Positions 16,761-26,530 are shown, counted from the first letter of the stretch. The stretch: 64,000 nucleotides of DNA from Paenibacillus sp. MAHUQ-63 (GCF_028765165.1 NZ_JARADB010000007.1:124001-188000); one strand, 5' to 3'. Notes: a model not told the origin generated them from the letters alone. A program made the numbers and translations.

Positions 16761-18038
16761 TTATTTTTTGGTCACTTCGGCGCCCCAAGGATAGGTCTTG
16801 AGGAACGGATCGGGCGTAAGGGCCTGACCGGAGTTCCAGATTTCCTTGATCAACCCGTCGCCGCCGATCTGGCCGATGCGCGCAACTTTGGAAATGTGCT
16901 GATTCTCGCCGTTGATCGTCACCTTCCCTTCCGGAGCGTTCCACTCGATGCCCTTGGCGGCGGCTTTCACTTTCTCCACGTCGAAGGAGCCGGCTTTCTT
17001 CACAGCTTCCGCCCATAGATATACGGCGGTGTACCCGGCTTCGATCGGATCGTCGGTGACGCGGTCTTTGCCGTATTTAGCCTTATAAGCTTCCACGAAT
17101 TTCTTGTTCTCCGGCGTATCCGTAGTTTGATAATAGTTCCAAGCGGTATAGTGGCCTTCCAGCACGGACGCGCCGATGCCGCGAACCTCTTCCTCCGCGA
17201 TACTGACCGACATGGTCGTCAGATCCTTGGCGGTGATGCCTGCGTCCTTCAACTGCTTGAAGAAGGCTACGTTGCTGTCGCCGTTCAATGTGTTGAAGAC
17301 GACGTCCGGCTTCTCTTTTTTGATTTTGCTGATGATCGTGTTGTAATCGGTATGCCCGAGAGGCGTGTATTCTTCGGCTACGAGCGTTCCGCCTTCCGCC
17401 TTCAACTGCTCTTTGATGATTTTGTTGGCCGTTCTGGGGAACACGTAATCGGAGCCCAAGAGGTAGAACTTCTTGCCTTTGTTTTGGAGAAGCCATGTAA
17501 CGGCGGGGATGATTTGCTGATTCGTGGTGGCGCCTACATAGAAGATGTTAGGAGAGGATTCTACGCCTTCATACTGCACCGGGTACCATAGCAACCCTTT
17601 GTTTTGCTCGACGACCGGTAGCACGGCTTTGCGGCTTGCGGATGTCCAGCATCCGAAGATCGTCACGACGCTGTCCTTTTGCAATAATTTTTTGGTTTTC
17701 TCTGCAAAAGTGGGCCAGTCGGATGCACCGTCTTCAATGACAGGCTTAAGCTTTTTGCCTAAAAGCCCCCCCGCTGCATTAATTTCATCGATGGCCATCA
17801 GCTCGGCATCCCGCACCGAAACTTCGCTTATGGACATGGTGCCTGTCAGAGAGTGAAGAATGCCAACGGGTACGGTCTCTTCCTTCGTATCCGCTTTGGC
17901 TTCTGCCGCCTTCGCAGCGACGGGTGCCGTTGACGCGGTGGATGCCGCAGGCTCGGACTTGGCACAGCCGGCTGCGACCATCATCAAGGCCATGCTTAAC
18001 GCGACTGTGAGCTTCCCTTTGTTTCTTATCTCTCTCAT
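16761..18038 (-). CDS. urtA: Urea ABC transporter substrate-binding lipoprotein UrtA
   Basis: Extracellular urea receptor, 425 residues, lipidated at Cys25 (VAAGC) after a basic, hydrophobic signal. A low-complexity Ala/Lys-rich linker follows. The mature domain starts [17 protein letters not shown], the standard UrtA opening, and continues with [18 protein letters not shown], both characteristic of UrtA rather than leucine-binding proteins. The ATG at 18038 follows GGGAGTGGGGAC. It is first in urtABCDE; its promoter (-35 TTTACC, -10 TGTAAT on the minus strand) has a GlnR/TnrA box centred about 51 bp upstream of the expected start. Confidence 0.95.
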   Translation of the reverse strand: MREIRNKGKLTVALSMALMMVAAGCAKSEPAASTASTAPVAAKAAEAKADTKEETVPVGILHSLTGTMSISEVSVRDAELMAIDEINAAGGLLGKKLKPVIEDGASDWPTFAEKTKKLLQKDSVVTIFGCWTSASRKAVLPVVEQNKGLLWYPVQYEGVESSPNIFYVGATTNQQIIPAVTWLLQNKGKKFYLLGSDYVFPRTANKIIKEQLKAEGGTLVAEEYTPLGHTDYNTIISKIKKEKPDVVFNTLNGDSNVAFFKQLKDAGITAKDLTTMSVSIAEEEVRGIGASVLEGHYTAWNYYQTTDTPENKKFVEAYKAKYGKDRVTDDPIEAGYTAVYLWAEAVKKAGSFDVEKVKAAAKGIEWNAPEGKVTINGENQHISKVARIGQIGGDGLIKEIWNSGQALTPDPFLKTYPWGAEVTKK

Positions 18039-18068
18039 TGTCCCCACTCCCTTGTTTACAAGATTTGG

Positions 18069-18097
18069 ATTACATGGCTTATGATAAAGTGGGTAAA
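18069..18097 (-). promoter_or_regulatory. Predicted urtA promoter
   Basis: On the minus strand TTTACC (18097-18092), 17-bp spacer, TGTAAT (18074-18069). Predicted transcription start near 18062, 24 bp before the urtA ATG. Confidence 0.65.
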
Positions 18098-18104
18098 AGC
18101 TGAA

Positions 18105-18121
18105 TGTCAATATACATGACA
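18105..18121. promoter_or_regulatory. GlnR/TnrA box for urtA
   Basis: TGTCAATATACATGACA fits the consensus TGTNA-N7-TNACA exactly, with arms extending to AATGTCA/TGACATT. Its centre (18113) is about 51 bp upstream of the predicted urtA start, the position from which TnrA activates. Confidence 0.8.
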
Positions 18122-18219
18122 TTAATTGGATCTATTTTTGGTTTTGGCACAAAAAACGAATCGCCATTTGTAAAAAGAATCTAAAACGCATAAAAAAGGA
18201 GAGATTTTCAGCTCGTTTA

Positions 18220-18236
18220 TGTCATATTATATAACA
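18220..18236. promoter_or_regulatory. GlnR/TnrA box for ureA
   Basis: TGTCATATTATATAACA fits TGTNA-N7-TNACA exactly. Its centre (18228) is about 51 bp upstream of the start predicted from the ureA promoter. Confidence 0.8.
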
Positions 18237-18243
18237 TATAAGA

Positions 18244-18272
18244 TTTACATCCAGGTCATACCCGAATATAAT
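18244..18272 (+). promoter_or_regulatory. Predicted ureA promoter
   Basis: TTTACA (18244-18249), 17-bp spacer, TATAAT (18267-18272); predicted transcription start near 18279. Confidence 0.75.
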
Positions 18273-18317
18273 AAGTGTAAAGGATTCCCATTATTCGGTT
18301 TTTGAAGAGGTGATGAT

Positions 18318-18620
18318 GTGCATTTAACAGAGCGAGAGAAAGAGAAGCTGCTGATCACGGTAGCGGCAGACCTGGCGCGGCGCAGATTGGCCAGAGGCGT
18401 CAAGCTGAATTATCCCGAGAGCATCGCGCTGATCACATCCGAAATTATGGAAGGCGCAAGAGACGGGTTGACGGTTGCCGAGCTCATGGCGTTCGGTACG
18501 ACGATTTTGAAAGCGGAGCAGGTCATGGAAGGCGTGCCGCAAATGATTCACGAGGTTCAAGTGGAGGCGACATTTCCGGATGGCACCAAGCTGGTGACCG
18601 TGCACGAGCCTATCGCTTAG
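18318..18620 (+). CDS. ureA: Urease gamma subunit
   Basis: Small structural subunit of urease, 100 residues, the standard length. The sequence [20 protein letters not shown]...[10 protein letters not shown] and the C-terminal [21 protein letters not shown] are diagnostic (each shown in part). The start is GTG at 18318 behind AGAGGTGATGAT. It leads the rightward ureABCFGD operon. With UreB and UreC it forms the trimeric cytoplasmic enzyme that hydrolyses urea to ammonia and carbamate. Transcription is probably from the promoter at 18244 under GlnR/TnrA. Confidence 0.98.
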   Translation: MHLTEREKEKLLITVAADLARRRLARGVKLNYPESIALITSEIMEGARDGLTVAELMAFGTTILKAEQVMEGVPQMIHEVQVEATFPDGTKLVTVHEPIA

Positions 18621-18652
18621 TGAAATGAAGCATAATCGGGAGGGGCGAGAAG

Positions 18653-19021
18653 ATGATTCCAGGCGAGTATCGGACGAAGCAGGGTGTTATTGAACTGAAC
18701 GCAGGCCGGCAGAAGGCGGACATCATAGTCACGAACACGGGAGACCGCCCTGTACAGGTGGGATCGCATTATCATTTCTTCGAAGTCAACCGGGCACTGG
18801 CGTTTCCGAGGGAGCTTGCCTTCGGCATGCGCCTCGACATTCCCGCAGGGACGGCCGTCCGGTTCGAGCCCGGGGAACAGAAGCCGGTTCGGCTCGTCGA
18901 ACTGGGCGGGGCCAAGTTGTCGTACGGCCTCAATCATTTGAGCCGTGGACTAGCGGTGAAAGATCAGCTGCCGGAGGAGACGAAGGCCAGATGGCGGGCA
19001 TGGGAGGGAGAGCGGGAATGA
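18653..19021 (+). CDS. ureB: Urease beta subunit
   Basis: Urease beta chain, 122 residues, slightly longer than the usual 100-110 owing to a charged C-terminal helix ([15 protein letters not shown]). Diagnostic blocks are [33 protein letters not shown] and [13 protein letters not shown]. It overlaps the ureC start codon in an ATGA, so the two chains are translationally coupled. Confidence 0.98.
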   Translation: MIPGEYRTKQGVIELNAGRQKADIIVTNTGDRPVQVGSHYHFFEVNRALAFPRELAFGMRLDIPAGTAVRFEPGEQKPVRLVELGGAKLSYGLNHLSRGLAVKDQLPEETKARWRAWEGERE

Positions 19022-20733
19022 GTCAAATCGACCGTAAGAGCTACGCGCTGATGTTCGGGCCTACGACCGGCGATGCCATCCGGCTCGCCGACACGGAGCT
19101 TTGGGCGCAGATTGAACATGATTACACGGTTTATGGCGATGAATGCAAGTTCGGCGGAGGGAAGGTCATCCGCGACGGGATGGGGCAATCCAGCGGAGCG
19201 ACCCGTGATCAAGGCGTGTTGGATACGCTGATCACGAATGCCGTCATTATCGATCATTGGGGCATCGTGAAAGGGGATATCGGCATCCGTGACGGTCATA
19301 TCGTCGGGATCGGCAAAGCGGGCAACCCCGATATCATGGACGGCGTGCATCCCGACCTGGTCGTTGGAGTGAGCACGGAAGTCATCGCCGGTGAAGGCAA
19401 GATTGTTACGGCCGGCGGCATCGATGCCCATATTCATTATATATGCCCGCAGCAAATTGAAACGGCCCTTTCCTCCGGCGTGACGACGATGATTGGTGGA
19501 GGTACGGGTCCGGCGACAGGCACGAATGCGACAACATGCACACCCGGCGCCTGGCATATGCAGCGGATGCTGGAAGCGGCGGAAGCGTTCCCGATGAATT
19601 TGGGCTTTACCGGCAAAGGGAACGCCTCCTTCCTAGCTCCGTTAATCGAGCAGATCGAAGCCGGCGCTATCGGGCTTAAGCTGCACGAAGACTGGGGGAC
19701 GACGCCGGCGGCGATCGATACCTGTCTCGAAGCGGCTGACCAATATGACGTTCAGGTTGCGATTCATACGGACACATTGAATGAAGCCGGATTTCTGGAG
19801 GATACGCTGGCGGCGATCAAAGGGCGAACGATTCATACGTATCATACGGAAGGGGCGGGAGGCGGGCATGCGCCGGACATCATTCGCGCAGCCGCCGAAC
19901 CTAATGTGCTGCCATCCTCAACCAACCCGACCCGGCCGTATACGATCAATACGATCGAAGAGCATTTGGATATGTTGATGGTATGTCACCATCTGGACAG
20001 CCGAATACCTGAGGATGTAGCGTTTGCGGATTCGCGGATTCGGCCGGAGACGATTGCCGCCGAGGATATTTTGCACGATATGGGCGTATTCTCCATGATC
20101 AGCTCGGATTCCCAAGCCATGGGACGGGTAGGCGAGGTGATCATCCGCACGTGGCAAACGGCGGATAAGATGAAGAAACAGCGCGGCCCGCTGGCGCCCG
20201 ATACGGAAGAAGGCGACAATTACCGCATCAAGCGGTACATTGCCAAGTACACGATCAACCCGGCGATTACGCATGGCGTCTCGCATGTGGTCGGTTCGAT
20301 CGAGCCCGGCAAATTCGCCGATCTGGTCGTTTGGAGCCCGATGTTCTTCGGGGTCAAGCCGGATCTGGTGCTGAAAGGCGGCAGTATCGCTTACGCGCAG
20401 ATGGGCGATCCGAACGCCTCGATCCCGACGCCGCAGCCCGTCTTCGGCCGGCCTATGTTTGCGGCTTACGGGAAAGCCTTGACGCAGAGCTCGATAACGT
20501 TCGTATCCCGGAGCGCATACGACAACGGGATTGCGCAGAAGCTCGGCCTACAGAAGCGGATTGAGCCGGTTCATGGCTGCCGGGCCGTAACGAAGAAAGA
20601 CATGATTCATAATAACGGCACGCCGGCTATTGAAGTGAATCCGGAAACCTATGAAGTGAAGGTAGCTGGAGAAGCGATTACGTGCGAGCCGGCAGCGAAG
20701 CTGCCGATGGCGCAATTATATTTTCTATTCTAG
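19018..20733 (+). CDS. ureC: Urease alpha (catalytic) subunit
   Basis: Catalytic subunit with the dinuclear nickel centre, 571 residues. Nickel ligands are visible: the two His in DAHIHYICP, the carbamylated Lys in GLKLHEDWG, His in AIHTDTLN, His in GGGHAPD and Asp in SSDSQAMGR. The flap Cys and catalytic His are in MVCHHLD. The ATG at 19018 follows GGGAGGGAGAGCGGGA and overlaps ureB, so I exclude nine upstream in-frame codons. All active-site residues are present, so the enzyme should be functional once nickel is loaded by UreDFG. Confidence 0.99.
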   Translation: MSQIDRKSYALMFGPTTGDAIRLADTELWAQIEHDYTVYGDECKFGGGKVIRDGMGQSSGATRDQGVLDTLITNAVIIDHWGIVKGDIGIRDGHIVGIGKAGNPDIMDGVHPDLVVGVSTEVIAGEGKIVTAGGIDAHIHYICPQQIETALSSGVTTMIGGGTGPATGTNATTCTPGAWHMQRMLEAAEAFPMNLGFTGKGNASFLAPLIEQIEAGAIGLKLHEDWGTTPAAIDTCLEAADQYDVQVAIHTDTLNEAGFLEDTLAAIKGRTIHTYHTEGAGGGHAPDIIRAAAEPNVLPSSTNPTRPYTINTIEEHLDMLMVCHHLDSRIPEDVAFADSRIRPETIAAEDILHDMGVFSMISSDSQAMGRVGEVIIRTWQTADKMKKQRGPLAPDTEEGDNYRIKRYIAKYTINPAITHGVSHVVGSIEPGKFADLVVWSPMFFGVKPDLVLKGGSIAYAQMGDPNASIPTPQPVFGRPMFAAYGKALTQSSITFVSRSAYDNGIAQKLGLQKRIEPVHGCRAVTKKDMIHNNGTPAIEVNPETYEVKVAGEAITCEPAAKLPMAQLYFLF

Positions 20734-20752
20734 ACAGTGCGGGTGATGGCAG

Positions 20753-21433
20753 ATGAACTGGCTTGCTTACCAGCAGCTGTTGGATTCGGCTCTGCCGATC
20801 GGGGGATTCTCCCATTCCTTCGGATTGGAAACGCTCGTCCAGCAGGGGCGGTTAACGACCGTCGATGAGCTTGAAGCTTATATCGGAACGATGCTGAGGA
20901 ACAGCTGGGCGTCATCCGACGCCATGGTCATTAAAGCGGCCTATGTGCACATCCCGGCAGGAGAGTGGGAGCAGCTGTGGGCCATCGACCATATGCTGCA
21001 CGTGCAGCGGGCCTCCAGCGAGGCCAGAAGCGGCGTGCAGAAGATGGGACGCAGGCTGCTGCAGCTGGCGCGTTCGATGTATCCCGGATTGGACTGGACG
21101 CCACTGGAAGAAGCGGTGAAAGCCGGCCGCTGCAGCGCGAGCCATCCGGCCGTTCACGGATGGGTCGGCTATCACCTCGGCGTGCCGCTGGATCAAGCCG
21201 CCGAAGGATATTTGTACGGCTGCGTCATGACGTGCATCAACAGCGCCCTCCGGCTCATGTCGATGGGGCAGACCCAGGGGCAGATGCTGCTCGCGAAAGT
21301 GATTCCGCTGATCGGCAGCGAATGGCAAAGGGTGGCGCAGCTGGACCCATGGGAGGCTTATACGAACGTACCCTCGGCCGATATGGCCATGATGCAGCAT
21401 GAGACGTTATATTCGCGATTATTCATGTCTTAA
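20753..21433 (+). CDS. ureF: Urease accessory protein UreF
   Basis: GTPase-gating accessory protein of 226 residues, all-helical. Recognised by the N-terminal LLDSALPIGGFSHSFGLETL (exactly the UreF signature) and HPAVHGWVGYHLGVPL. It bridges UreD and UreG during nickel insertion. Its last codons and stop fall inside a perfect 24-bp tandem duplication (21425-21472). Confidence 0.97.
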   Translation: MNWLAYQQLLDSALPIGGFSHSFGLETLVQQGRLTTVDELEAYIGTMLRNSWASSDAMVIKAAYVHIPAGEWEQLWAIDHMLHVQRASSEARSGVQKMGRRLLQLARSMYPGLDWTPLEEAVKAGRCSASHPAVHGWVGYHLGVPLDQAAEGYLYGCVMTCINSALRLMSMGQTQGQMLLAKVIPLIGSEWQRVAQLDPWEAYTNVPSADMAMMQHETLYSRLFMS

Positions 21434-21472
21434 TTCATCGAGGGGCTTATGTCTTAATTCATCGAGGGGCTT
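21425..21472. repeat. Perfect 24-bp tandem duplication at the ureF stop
   Basis: Two head-to-tail copies of a 24-bp unit beginning ATGTCTTAATTCATCG and ending AGGGGCTT (21425-21448 and 21449-21472). Copy 1 contains the last two sense codons and stop of ureF; copy 2 repeats them as an isolated ATG-TCT-TAA after GAGGGGCTT. Confidence 0.95.
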
Positions 21473-21511
21473 AAAGGTTAATGCCCCAAACTATTCATAG
21501 GAGGAATGGCT

Positions 21512-22171
21512 ATGTGTCAAGGACAAGGTCATCATCACCATCACTGGGAGAAACCGTCCGTGGATCGGAGCCGTCCGATGCGTATCGGCATCGGAGGACC
21601 CGTCGGATCCGGGAAAACGGCTTTAGTGGAACGTCTGGCTCGCAAGCTGAACAGCCGGTACAGCATCGCGGTAATCACGAACGATATTTATACGAAGGAA
21701 GACGCCCGCATTCTCATCAGCTCGGAGGCGCTGGCGGAAGACCGCATCATCGGCGTGGAAACCGGCGGCTGCCCGCATACCGCCATTCGCGAGGACGCTT
21801 CGATGAATTTCGAGGCGATTGAGGAGCTGGAGCAGCGGTTCGAGCATCTCGACCTGATCTTCATCGAGAGCGGCGGGGATAACTTGGCGGCGGCGTTTTC
21901 TCCGGAGCTGGTGGATCGCTTCATCTATATTATCGACGTTGCCCAAGGGGAGAAAATCCCGCGCAAAGGCGGCCCCGGCATTATGCGCTCGGATATGCTG
22001 ATCATTAACAAAATCGATCTGGCCCCGTTCGTCGGCGCCAGCTTGGAAGTGATGGATGCCGATACGAAGAAGATGCGCGGGGATCGTCCCTATATTTTCT
22101 CTAATCTGATGGGCGGTACAGGTCTGAACGAGATCGTGTCATGGGTGGAACACGAGATTAATCATGCCTAA
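21512..22171 (+). CDS. ureG: Urease accessory GTPase UreG
   Basis: SIMIBI-class GTPase that delivers nickel to apo-urease, 219 residues. The P-loop is [11 protein letters not shown], and [15 protein letters not shown] and [11 protein letters not shown] complete the G-domain. The N-terminus [13 protein letters not shown] contains five consecutive histidines. Since the operon lacks ureE, this segment may supply the nickel-binding role. I chose the ATG at 21512, which is 7 bp from AGGAGG; the ATG at 21506 is too close to it. It overlaps ureD by 8 bp. Confidence 0.97.
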   Translation: MCQGQGHHHHHWEKPSVDRSRPMRIGIGGPVGSGKTALVERLARKLNSRYSIAVITNDIYTKEDARILISSEALAEDRIIGVETGGCPHTAIREDASMNFEAIEELEQRFEHLDLIFIESGGDNLAAAFSPELVDRFIYIIDVAQGEKIPRKGGPGIMRSDMLIINKIDLAPFVGASLEVMDADTKKMRGDRPYIFSNLMGGTGLNEIVSWVEHEINHA

Positions 22172-23018
22172 GCGGACCGGGGAGATTGCTGCGGCATTCG
22201 CCGTGCGCGGCGGCCTCACGCAGCCCGTTCACAGGTATCACGCCTCCCCGCTCAAAATCGCCAAGACGTTCCGTTACGAGAACGGTACGTTCGATAGCCT
22301 GCAGCCCATGGATCAGTTGGGCGTCTACATGATGGACTGCTCTCCGGGACTCATGGCAGGAGATCATTATGACATTCACGTGCGCCTTGAAGAGGGGGCA
22401 CGCGTCTTCCTAACGAACCAATCGTTCACGAAGGTTCATCCCTCGCTGCCGGAGCAAGGCAGCTCGCAGCGCCAATCGCTGCAGGTTGAAGCAGGCGCGC
22501 TGCTGGAATACATCCCGGAGCCCCTGATGCTGTACAAGGATGCCCGTCTGGCTGCGGAAACCGAGATTCATCTGCAGCCGGGCGCGGTCGTCATCTATTC
22601 GGACGTTCTCTGTCCGGGTCGAACGCAGCGCGGCGAAATCTTCCAATACGAGAGCTATGCCAATCGCATGAAGGTGTGGCACGGCTCGGAGCTGATTTAT
22701 TATCAGCATCAAAGAATCGAGCCCCGAGGCATGGAGCTGTCCGCTCCGGGCTGCTGGGAGCGGGATACGCACCTCGGCAATCTGTACGTCTTCTCCGATC
22801 GATTGGAGCAGCGCCATCTCGACGGCTTGCTGGCCAGTCTGGCGAAGATCGAGGGGCTCGAAGAGGTGCGTGCAGGGGCAAGCTTGACCTACAAACACGG
22901 GTTGATCGTCACTGTTATGGGAAGGCATGCCTGGAAGCTCCAGCTTGTGCTGGCGCAGGCCTGGCAGGCATTGCGCCGCAGCTTGCTTTCATTAACCCCG
23001 TTAATGGTGAATAAGTAG
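22164..23018 (+). CDS. ureD: Urease accessory protein UreD (UreH)
   Basis: Scaffold protein that binds apo-urease and UreF-UreG, 284 residues. Recognised by the N-terminal [18 protein letters not shown], the block [14 protein letters not shown] and [14 protein letters not shown]. The ATG at 22164 lies inside the end of ureG. It closes the ureABCFGD operon and is followed by a terminator. No ureE gene and no nickel permease gene lie in the cluster. Confidence 0.96.
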   Translation: MPKRTGEIAAAFAVRGGLTQPVHRYHASPLKIAKTFRYENGTFDSLQPMDQLGVYMMDCSPGLMAGDHYDIHVRLEEGARVFLTNQSFTKVHPSLPEQGSSQRQSLQVEAGALLEYIPEPLMLYKDARLAAETEIHLQPGAVVIYSDVLCPGRTQRGEIFQYESYANRMKVWHGSELIYYQHQRIEPRGMELSAPGCWERDTHLGNLYVFSDRLEQRHLDGLLASLAKIEGLEEVRAGASLTYKHGLIVTVMGRHAWKLQLVLAQAWQALRRSLLSLTPLMVNK

Positions 23019-23027
23019 ACGCGAGAG

Positions 23028-23049
23028 AGGAGCCGATAGGCTCCTTTTT
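23028..23049 (+). terminator. ure operon terminator
   Basis: AGGAGCC-GATA-GGCTCCT stem followed by TTTTG. Confidence 0.88.
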
Positions 23050-23132
23050 GCATTGGGAGAGAATGGCAGGCCAATTTTCCACGCATACTGGCAGGAGAAT
23101 CGACAAAATCATGACATTTGACCCCTACTTGA

Positions 23133-23161
23133 TTGTCAAACGGTGTACGGGTTGGTATGAT
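23133..23161 (+). promoter_or_regulatory. Predicted ctaB promoter
   Basis: TTGTCA (23133-23138), 17-bp spacer, TATGAT (23156-23161) with an extended TGG before the -10. It lies 55 bp before ctaB. Confidence 0.7.
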
Positions 23162-23215
23162 GAATGTGTTCATCCTACAAAAAGCCCGGAATTTCGATAT
23201 AGAGGAGGTCAATGA

Positions 23216-24184
23216 GTGGACAATCAAGCTAGTCTGTCAAATAGTTCGCCACAAGGCACTGTCGGGAACGAATCCGTGGATACAAGCCATAAACCGGCAG
23301 CGGCAGAGCCTGTGACGTTGAAAGATTTTTACCGCTTGGTGAAGCCAGGCATTATTTATTCCAATTTAATGACCGCATTTGCCGGTTATTGGATGGCGGC
23401 ACGCTGGGACGTTACATGGACCCACTTGCTGTTCACGATGCTCGGTACAGCGCTGGTCATGGCCGGCGGAACTGTGCTGAACAATTACTTGGACCGCGAG
23501 ATGGACGCCAAGATGGAACGGACGCAGAACAGAGCGCTGCCTAGCGGAAGACTCGGGCCGAACGTGGTCTTGTGGTACGGCATTATTTTGGGGACGATCG
23601 GACTTGCCGTTCTGTATTTCGGTGCCGATTCACCGCTCGCTACGCTCGTCGGTTTGATCGGGCTGTTCCTGTACGTTTGGCTCTACACGGCCTGGTTCAA
23701 AAGAACGTCGGTATGGAGCACATTCGTCGGCGCATTCTCCGGCGCAACGCCGCCGGTGATCGGCTACTGCGCGGTTAGCGGTACGATCGATCTGGGAGCG
23801 ATTCTCGTATTCTTGTTCTTGTTCCTGTGGCAGCCGCCGCACTTCTGGGCGCTCGGTATTCGCCGCATGGAGGAATATCGCGCAGCGGGCTTCCCGCTGT
23901 TGCCGGTCGTCAAAGGGTCGTATGTGACCAAAATCTCCATGGTGCGTTACGTCGTCTTGCTGGTACCGGTTACAGTGATGCTCACGGCATACGGTTATGA
24001 AGGTTATCTCTTCTTGTTCGGATCTACGATTCTCGGATTGATTTGGGTGTTCATGAGCGTGAAAGGCTTCAAAGCAACCGGCGAGGCTGAAGTGCAATGG
24101 GCGAAGCGCATGTTTCTTTACTCCATTATGTATCTAACGCTGCTGTCGTTACTTATGGTGATCGATACAGTGAAGATTAGCTAG
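23216..24184 (+). CDS. ctaB: Protoheme IX farnesyltransferase (heme O synthase)
   Basis: UbiA-family membrane prenyltransferase that adds farnesyl to heme B to give heme O for terminal oxidases. The 322 residues include about eight helices and the aspartate motif NNYLDREMDAKMERTQNRAL. The start is GTG at 23216, 7 bp after GAGGAGG; the nearby ATG at 23212 opens only a short stop-terminated frame. It is followed by a Sco gene after 21 bp. The matching heme A synthase ctaA lies 21 kb away. Confidence 0.97.
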   Translation: MDNQASLSNSSPQGTVGNESVDTSHKPAAAEPVTLKDFYRLVKPGIIYSNLMTAFAGYWMAARWDVTWTHLLFTMLGTALVMAGGTVLNNYLDREMDAKMERTQNRALPSGRLGPNVVLWYGIILGTIGLAVLYFGADSPLATLVGLIGLFLYVWLYTAWFKRTSVWSTFVGAFSGATPPVIGYCAVSGTIDLGAILVFLFLFLWQPPHFWALGIRRMEEYRAAGFPLLPVVKGSYVTKISMVRYVVLLVPVTVMLTAYGYEGYLFLFGSTILGLIWVFMSVKGFKATGEAEVQWAKRMFLYSIMYLTLLSLLMVIDTVKIS

Positions 24185-24205
24185 AATTGAGGACTGATAA
24201 TAACG

Positions 24206-24838
24206 ATGAGCACTTTCTTTGAGAAAAACTGGTTCAAACTGGCGCTTGGCGCTATTTTGATTGCAATGATCGTTTCCTTCGCCTATAAGCTTTGGGTGAA
24301 CGGCAGCGAGCCGGACCAGCGCTTGACCGCGATGAAGCAATCACCTGCTTTCTCGCTGCAGGACTTGGACGGCAACACCGTGAATTCCGCAGATACCGAC
24401 GGCAAAGTGAGACTTGTCTACTTTTTCTATTCGTTCTGCCCGGACGTATGTATGCCTACGACGTTTCTGCTGACACAGGTGCAGGACGAATTGAAGAAAA
24501 AAGAGCTGTTCGGCACGAAGGCCGAAATGATCTCCATTACCGTCGACCCGAATCGCGATACGCCGGCGGTGCTCAAAGAGTTCGGAAGCAAGTTCGAATC
24601 GAAGCCTGATCCGAGCGGCTGGATGTTCCTTCGCGGTGAAGAGGCGAAGACGCATAAGCTGGCAGAGGATTTCGGCATCATGGTCATCAAAGAGAAAGAC
24701 GGCAACTTCTCGCACTCCAATGCGATTCTGCTGGTCGACAAAAAAGGGAAATTGCGCAACTACTACGATGCAAGCAATCCGGAGCTGGATGCGGATCACA
24801 TCGTTAAAGACGTGGTTACGCTCTCCAAAGAGAAATAA
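24206..24838 (+). CDS. Sco1/SenC family copper chaperone
   Basis: Membrane-anchored thioredoxin-fold protein (210 residues) that helps insert copper in the CuA site of cytochrome oxidase. One N-terminal helix (about 12-30) anchors it outside the membrane. The copper-binding CxxxC is CPDVC (near residue 76), and the conserved His is in FSHSNAILLVD. It is transcribed with ctaB, consistent with assembly of a heme A/copper oxidase. Confidence 0.94.
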   Translation: MSTFFEKNWFKLALGAILIAMIVSFAYKLWVNGSEPDQRLTAMKQSPAFSLQDLDGNTVNSADTDGKVRLVYFFYSFCPDVCMPTTFLLTQVQDELKKKELFGTKAEMISITVDPNRDTPAVLKEFGSKFESKPDPSGWMFLRGEEAKTHKLAEDFGIMVIKEKDGNFSHSNAILLVDKKGKLRNYYDASNPELDADHIVKDVVTLSKEK

Positions 24839-24841
24839 TAG

Positions 24842-25195
24842 CTATTCAAAAGCAGGATCTGTTGAGGGGTATATAAGATACTCTTCCAGACCTGCTTTTT
24901 CTAATTGTTGAATCAAGTACTCCTCAGGCGTTCCTTCGACACCGGCGTATCCTTTGCGGGTATAGATTTGTTCGGCGTCCGGGAAGGTGTCGCGGAGCAG
25001 GTAGCGAATTTTTTTGCCGGATGAATCGTTGTCGGTGAACAAAAAGACCGGTTTATCGCCAACTTTTTTCCGCAGATCCTCCAGCGTCTGAGAGCTTGGC
25101 GTCCCGAAGGTGCACAAGATTTGGACACTGTCATCCACAACGCGTTTTAAACGGGATTTGTCGTTTTTACCTTCTACGATGATAGCGATCGACAT
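24842..25195 (-). CDS. Small Toprim-domain protein
   Basis: A stand-alone Toprim domain of 117 residues. The catalytic Glu8 is in IIVEGKND and the DxD pair Asp55/Asp57 in FLFTDNDSSGKK, as in RNase M5, DnaG and topoisomerases. Unlike RNase M5 it has no C-terminal domain, so I cannot assign a substrate. GGAGGAACCCT precedes the ATG. It faces the ctaB-sco pair tail to tail and shares their terminator region. Confidence 0.85.
   Translation of the reverse strand: MSIAIIVEGKNDKSRLKRVVDDSVQILCTFGTPSSQTLEDLRKKVGDKPVFLFTDNDSSGKKIRYLLRDTFPDAEQIYTRKGYAGVEGTPEEYLIQQLEKAGLEEYLIYPSTDPAFE
24848..24904 (+). terminator. Terminator of ctaB-sco
   Basis: AAAAGCAGG-A-TCTG pairs with CAGA-CCTGCTTTT across a long loop of about 25 nt, followed by TTTTCT. 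The structure lies inside the 3' end of the convergent Toprim gene. Confidence 0.65.
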
Positions 25196-25363
25196 AGGGT
25201 TCCTCCATCACGTTTTTTTTGTAGTATAACCCGTTTTGCCGCGCGATCCAAGGCAACCGTTCGACGCATGGACGAAATAGCCGCCGACATTTCCCGGGAA
25301 ATGACAGAGATTGACAGCGCAAATAACGGCTTGAGGAGCTCAAGCCGCCATCGTGAAGACGTG

Positions 25364-26530
25364 CTATGTCGTAACGGGAGATTTGAAGGTGCGTAAAGGC
25401 AAGAGGGAAAGAGCCAGCATGAGAATGAAGAAGGCGATGAAGTAGGAGGATATGTGGTCGCGCAGCTGTCCGGCCACCATCGGGCCGATAAAAGCACCGA
25501 CGGAGTAAGAGATGGACAGCAGGGAGAAGACGCGCCCGTACCGGTTGCTGCTGGTGATGCCGGCAAGCAGGGCGGCCAAGGCCGGATAGATGACTCCTTT
25601 GGCCATCCCGATCAGGAAGAGGGAAACCGGCAGCGGAACCGGCCACTCAATGGCAAGTCCGAAAAATACAACGGCGAGCGCTAAGCTGCCGCAGACGGTG
25701 CGGATGAACGGCGCTACTTTATTCAAGAACCAGAACGAAATGCTCAGGAGAGCGCCAAGACTGATTAATGTGAAAAAGACGCCGGACGTCAGAATCGACT
25801 CCCGGGCGGATTGCATCAGCGGCAGTTCGAAGAAGAGAATGCCCTGCGAGCAGGATAGCGCCATGGGAATCAGGAAAAACAGCCATGGAACCGACAAGCC
25901 AGCAGGCAGCTCGGCTTCGCTCTGCAGCATGCCGTGCCCGTGGTGATCCATAGCCGGAAGTTGGCCGGAGGATGGACCTGCCAGCCGCTTCTCTCTCACG
26001 CCGAAGATGGCCAGCACGCCGGTAACGATCAAGATCCAGCCCAAGACGGAGAAAGCTGTCGTAAAACCGATTTTGGCGACCAGAATGGCGCCCGCAGCCG
26101 GAGATACGACGGAAGCCAGCGTATGGACGAGGCCGTTGCCCGCCATCAGTTTGCTCTGCTGAATATGGTCTTTGGCCATTCGGGCCAAAAGCGACAAGCA
26201 GGCCGGAGACAGGAAGGCAAGTACGAATCCGCTGATCGAGCGGATGTAAAGCAAGTGCCACGGATCCTCGACGGTGGATTGAAAAAGCAAGATGATCCCT
26301 GCTACAATCAGGCTAAAGACAATGAAAAATTTACTCCCGTATTTGTCCACGCCGTAACCGGCAAGGAGATTGCCGGGTAAGTGCGTAATCGAGTAGACGC
26401 CCATAATTAGCCCTATAAAGGAAGGAGCCGCTCCCAAGGATAAGGCGAACGGAGAAAGAATCGGGTACTGTGCGTGCAAATCGAAAAACGCTACAAACAT
26501 AAAAAGATACAACCATAGGGCTGTTCGCAT
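25364..26530 (-). CDS. Major facilitator superfamily transporter
   Basis: Secondary transporter of 388 residues with 12 predicted helices. The MFS signature between helices 2 and 3 appears as GYGVDKYGSKF. A long hydrophilic loop in the middle (about 190-210, with HHGHG) separates the halves. GAGGCGGTGA precedes the ATG. Drug or sugar export is possible; nothing adjacent fixes the substrate. A hairpin CGGCTTGA/TCAAGCCG at 25332-25350 may end the transcript, though its T tract is poor. Confidence 0.88.
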   Translation of the reverse strand: MRTALWLYLFMFVAFFDLHAQYPILSPFALSLGAAPSFIGLIMGVYSITHLPGNLLAGYGVDKYGSKFFIVFSLIVAGIILLFQSTVEDPWHLLYIRSISGFVLAFLSPACLSLLARMAKDHIQQSKLMAGNGLVHTLASVVSPAAGAILVAKIGFTTAFSVLGWILIVTGVLAIFGVREKRLAGPSSGQLPAMDHHGHGMLQSEAELPAGLSVPWLFFLIPMALSCSQGILFFELPLMQSARESILTSGVFFTLISLGALLSISFWFLNKVAPFIRTVCGSLALAVVFFGLAIEWPVPLPVSLFLIGMAKGVIYPALAALLAGITSSNRYGRVFSLLSISYSVGAFIGPMVAGQLRDHISSYFIAFFILMLALSLLPLRTFKSPVTT

